A stretch of DNA of 8,491 nt from JAJFUG01 sp964473155 (lineage in GTDB: Bacteria; Gemmatimonadota; Glassbacteria; GWA2-58-10), in assembly GCA_964473155.1 (NCBI GenBank), contig CAYYNT010000106.1, positions 1 through 8,491 of the forward strand, written 5' to 3'. Of the stretch, positions 6,462-8,491 are shown in pieces; position 1 is the first letter of the stretch, and the number at the start of each line of letters is the position of its first letter. The translations under genes were made by a program, and so were the position numbers. Under the pieces are notes generated by a model. It had not been told where the DNA came from, did not search any database, and saw nothing but the letters and a program-made list of their open reading frames with translations.

Positions 6462-7685
6462 CTACCCAATAAGGGTGGTAATCCGTTCGAATGCAACCTT
6501 GGTCAGATACAGCACCGCGAGCAGACCGGCCCCGGCTATCAGGTTCAGCCACCAGGGTTGAGTCGCCTCTCCCATCACCTCCCGGCTGTTGCATTCCTTG
6601 AGCATGAAAAAAGCGGTCAGGGGGACAGCGATAATTATAGCGGCCTGGAGCGCGATAATCATTTCCACCGGCTGCTTTCCGCCGCTGACAATGGCGATGG
6701 TCATGCCGGTGAGCATGATTATGGTGGCGATTATCTTGGTGGGCAGACTTTCCATCTTGCCTCCGCCCAGACCCAGGCCGTCAGAAAGGATTGTCCCGCC
6801 CAGGACTGCATTGCCCAGAAAAGAGGAGAACGAGGCGCCCCAGAGACCGGCGCAGAAAAGCCACTTGGCGCTTCTGCCAAGCAGGGGTTCGAGCTGCACG
6901 GCCATGTCTCCGGCGCTGGTCACCTTGATCCCTTTGGGATAAAGCACCGTGGCCGCGGTGATCATGATCATCATCGAAATCAGGCTGAGAGCGCAAATAC
7001 CGACCACTGAATCGCTGATCGATTCCTTCACCTGATCCGGCCCCCAGTTTTTTTCCTGAACCAGGTAAGACTGAAACAGCGCGGCCATGATAGAAAAAGT
7101 AGTGGAAACGATCGCCACCAGTTGGATCACGCTGCCGTCCTCGGGCCAGGACGGGACAAGGCCGCGCGCCAGCGTCATTATGTCGGGCGGAGAAACGACA
7201 ATATTTCCGGCAAAGGCCAGAATCATCAGGATCACCAGGCCCATCATCAGTTTTTCCACGGCCTGGTAAAGTTTTCGGAAGAAGAACATGAAGGCGATAG
7301 AGAGGACGGTGAACACTCCGGCCCACATCCCGACCGAGCCGCCGACCACCGTGTTCATCGCCATGCCCACGCCGATATTGTTGCCGCCCTGGAAGCCCGC
7401 GCAAACCGTGAAAGCGCAGATTCCTATAATGATACTGAGCCAGCGCCCGTAACGTCCGGCCAAATGTTCCAGGAACTTTTTCCTGTTCATCGCTCCGAAA
7501 CGGGCGGCCATGATCGTATAGCTGAGCATGAACGCGCCACAGAGCAGGAGCAGCCAGAGCATACTCGCGCCCATGATCGAACCGTTGGCGCTGATCGAGC
7601 TGACAGACCCTGGGCCAAGGACCACCGCGGCGATTATAAGACCGGGGCCCAGCCGTTTCAGGAGATAAAGAATTTTTTCTTTCAT
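6462..7685 (-). CDS. Nramp-superfamily transporter with degenerate metal-binding motif
   Basis: 407 residues from the ATG at 7685, with about 11 hydrophobic segments, consistent with the Nramp (LeuT-like) fold. LGPGLIIAAVVLGPGS near the N-terminus is the TM1 region; canonical Nramp proteins read DPGN where this one has GPGS (24-27). The TM6 equivalent, FSIMAALFQSYL (198-208), keeps the methionine but has MAA in place of MPH. Thus the aspartate and asparagine that ligate Mn or Fe are absent, and a classic MntH function is doubtful. I recall related proteins with LGPGS in other phyla, so this looks like a diverged clade rather than a damaged gene; the reading frame is intact. Substrate unknown. 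TTG and ATG codons 11-13 codons upstream also exist, but ATG 7685 follows GGAAGGCGGA and begins just before TM1. A possible promoter (GAGTCA 7730-7735, GATAAT 7707-7712, 17-nt spacer) is weak. Confidence 0.85.
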   Translation of the reverse strand: MKEKILYLLKRLGPGLIIAAVVLGPGSVSSISANGSIMGASMLWLLLLCGAFMLSYTIMAARFGAMNRKKFLEHLAGRYGRWLSIIIGICAFTVCAGFQGGNNIGVGMAMNTVVGGSVGMWAGVFTVLSIAFMFFFRKLYQAVEKLMMGLVILMILAFAGNIVVSPPDIMTLARGLVPSWPEDGSVIQLVAIVSTTFSIMAALFQSYLVQEKNWGPDQVKESISDSVVGICALSLISMMIMITAATVLYPKGIKVTSAGDMAVQLEPLLGRSAKWLFCAGLWGASFSSFLGNAVLGGTILSDGLGLGGGKMESLPTKIIATIIMLTGMTIAIVSGGKQPVEMIIALQAAIIIAVPLTAFFMLKECNSREVMGEATQPWWLNLIAGAGLLAVLYLTKVAFERITTLIG

Positions 7686-7769
7686 TCCATTCCGCCTTCC
7701 GTGTGAATTATCTTTGCGCATCAACTGATTGACTCTCCCGCAAAGGGAGCGCCCCCGCCGTCCTGGATG

Positions 7770-8096
7770 TCAATGCAATTTCGTTTTGTCCCCGCCCGCG
7801 GGTTCCTGAAAATCGACCGTGGCGTCGGGCTGGCGGAGGTCGGGGATAGGCCCGAACTGCGCCTCGAAACGCATGATATTCTCCGCCAGGGCGCGGTGCA
7901 GGCTTTTCAGGTTTTGCGGGGTCATGATTATGCGGGCGTGGATGCGGGCCTTTGGCACGCCCGGGGTCAGACGGGCGAAATCGAGGACAAACTCGCTCGG
8001 GCTGTGGGTGATAAGCGCGAAATTGGCGTAGATACCCTCCGCCTCAGTGGCGCGCAGTTCAAGCTCGATGTTCTGCGGCTGGTTTTTCTGGCTCAT
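7770..8096 (-). CDS. DUF3467 domain-containing protein
   Basis: 108 residues, a single DUF3467 domain. Seen: IELELRATEAEGIYANFALITHSPSEFVLDFARL (10-43), then PGVPKARIHARIIMTPQNLKSLHRALAENIMRFEAQFGPI (45-84), which is the full conserved core with its YANF, SEFVLDF, PG-x-x-KA and R-I-x-MTP signatures. A short Pro/Asp-rich tail follows. No membrane segment or signal peptide is evident. The function of this family is not established, and no catalytic motif can be pointed to. The ATG at 8096 has AAGGAG six nt upstream and a plausible promoter further up, so the start is secure. The Nramp-like gene follows after 84 nt; co-transcription is possible, but a short hairpin lies between them. Confidence 0.9.
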   Translation of the reverse strand: MSQKNQPQNIELELRATEAEGIYANFALITHSPSEFVLDFARLTPGVPKARIHARIIMTPQNLKSLHRALAENIMRFEAQFGPIPDLRQPDATVDFQEPAGGDKTKLH

Positions 8097-8149
8097 GCCC
8101 GGCTCCTTGCGGCATTGGATGATATTTTTGTCTGAAGAGAGAAAAGCTG

Positions 8150-8178
8150 AAAATGGCTTGTGCGAGGCGGATTGTCAA
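8150..8178 (-). promoter_or_regulatory. Likely sigma70-type promoter for the DUF3467 gene
   Basis: A perfect -35 hexamer TTGACA (minus strand, 8173-8178) is followed by a 17-nt spacer and CATTTT (8150-8155), a 3-of-6 -10 match that keeps the important second and sixth positions. A start site near 8143 would give a leader of about 45 nt. A 13-bp palindrome, CAACCGCCGGTTG (8211-8223), lies about 33 bp upstream of the -35 and could bind a regulator. Confidence 0.45.
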
Positions 8179-8235
8179 GAGACTGACTTGCATTGGCCGT
8201 TTTCGTATACCAACCGCCGGTTGAGTCAAATACGT

Positions 8236-8436
8236 GAATCAGGGATCACACGGATAAAGGCGGATGCCACGGATAAAAAACGAAGGCAGGATTACAGGCG
8301 GTATTGCGGAGTAAACCACTGGAGCCGAAGACTGTTTTGCAGGAGTGAGTCATGCCGTGTCTCCACGGCTCATTCTCCCGCTTTTGCTTTTGTCTTAATC
8401 CGTGTTATCAGCCTTTATCCGTGCCATCCGTGATTC
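8236..8436. repeat. 201-bp MITE-like element with 49-bp terminal inverted repeats
   Basis: The left arm (8236-8284) and the reverse complement of the right arm (8388-8436) both begin GAATCA, share CACGGATAAAGGC in register, and agree at roughly 38 of 49 positions. Each arm carries two CACGGAT units about 19 bp apart. The roughly 100-bp core contains a separate hairpin, GCCGTG (8354-8359) with CACGGC (8364-8369). There is no meaningful ORF and no transposase. The 'cacggataaa ... ttatccgtg' pattern is a recurring type of dispersed intergenic repeat in several environmental bacteria. It lies between a terminator and the DUF3467 promoter. Confidence 0.75.
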
Positions 8437-8454
8437 CGGCAGCCGGACACAGGC

Positions 8455-8486
8455 AAAAAAAGGCCTCCCGTAGCGGCGGGAGGCCT
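8455..8486 (-). terminator. Strong intrinsic terminator of a minus-strand gene beyond the right edge
   Basis: A perfect 10-bp stem, AGGCCTCCCG (8461-8470) with CGGGAGGCCT (8477-8486), closes a 6-nt loop. On the minus strand it is followed by seven T residues (8455-8461, one shared with the stem). Orientation is unambiguous because no T-run follows on the plus strand. It ends transcription of a gene located to the right of the window and insulates the DUF3467 transcript from it. Confidence 0.85.
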
Positions 8487-8491
8487 CTGCA

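Noticed and set aside
5718..7010. 430-codon open frame on the plus strand
   Set aside because: It is antisense to the LysE-family and Nramp-like genes, has low-complexity His/Gln/Arg-rich composition, matches no family I know, and arises from codon-position GC bias in the real minus-strand genes.
6781..7404. 207-codon minus-strand frame inside the Nramp-like gene
   Set aside because: An out-of-frame shadow of the transporter; Arg/Gly/Asp-rich, no membrane segments, no family resemblance.
7735..7749. Hairpin CTCCC/GGGAG between the DUF3467 and Nramp-like genes as a terminator
   Set aside because: A 5-bp stem with no following T-run on either strand; too weak to call.
7686..7769. Mn- or Mg-sensing riboswitch upstream of the Nramp-like gene
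   Set aside because: The gap is only 84 nt and shows no recognisable yybP-ykoY or M-box elements.
8236..8436. CRISPR-like array suggested by repeated CACGGAT units
   Set aside because: The units are inverted between the two arms and only two per arm, without regular spacers; this is an inverted-repeat element.

Overview
The window is a stretch of a GC-rich bacterial chromosome. Every gene I can support lies on the minus strand, so transcription runs from right to left. Nothing looks like phage, plasmid or a defence island. The arginine decarboxylase is the pyruvoyl-dependent type, in the longer bacterial version I associate with Chlorobi, Bacteroidetes and related candidate phyla. Together with two families of short palindromic intergenic repeats, this suggests a free-living bacterium of an FCB-like or neighbouring uncultured lineage. 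That placement is an inference, not a measurement.

From the right edge in the direction of transcription, the layout is as follows. A strong intrinsic terminator (8455-8486) ends a minus-strand gene that lies outside the window. Next comes a 201-bp MITE-like inverted-repeat element (8236-8436), then a promoter and a DUF3467 protein (7770-8096). An Nramp-superfamily transporter with a degenerate metal site follows (6462-7685), then a LysE-family exporter with its own likely promoter (5742-6392). Glycogen synthase GlgA (4179-5660) and 5-formyltetrahydrofolate cyclo-ligase (3526 to about 4146 or 4221) come next. An AT-rich gap (3404-3525) precedes a tight three-gene unit: pyruvoyl-dependent arginine decarboxylase pdaD, agmatinase/ureohydrolase speB and a GatB/YqeY-domain protein. 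A 346-bp gap holds a second MITE-like repeat (about 1330-1443) and paired inverted repeats. The last gene is a NagA-type amidohydrolase that runs off the left edge.

The clearest functional unit is pdaD-speB. It encodes arginine to agmatine to putrescine plus urea, with gene gaps of only 7 and 3 nt. glgA provides storage glucan synthesis, the cyclo-ligase recycles 5-formyl-THF, and the NagA-like enzyme suggests amino-sugar catabolism or cell-wall recycling. The two membrane proteins handle small solutes of unknown identity.

I did not find a clearly new multi-gene system. The points most worth checking are family members with altered signature residues (Nramp DPGN to GPGS; GlgA KTGGL to YTGGL), two genes with non-ATG starts (one with no ATG or GTG in any sensible position), the two repeat elements, and the palindrome-rich leader of the NagA-like gene.
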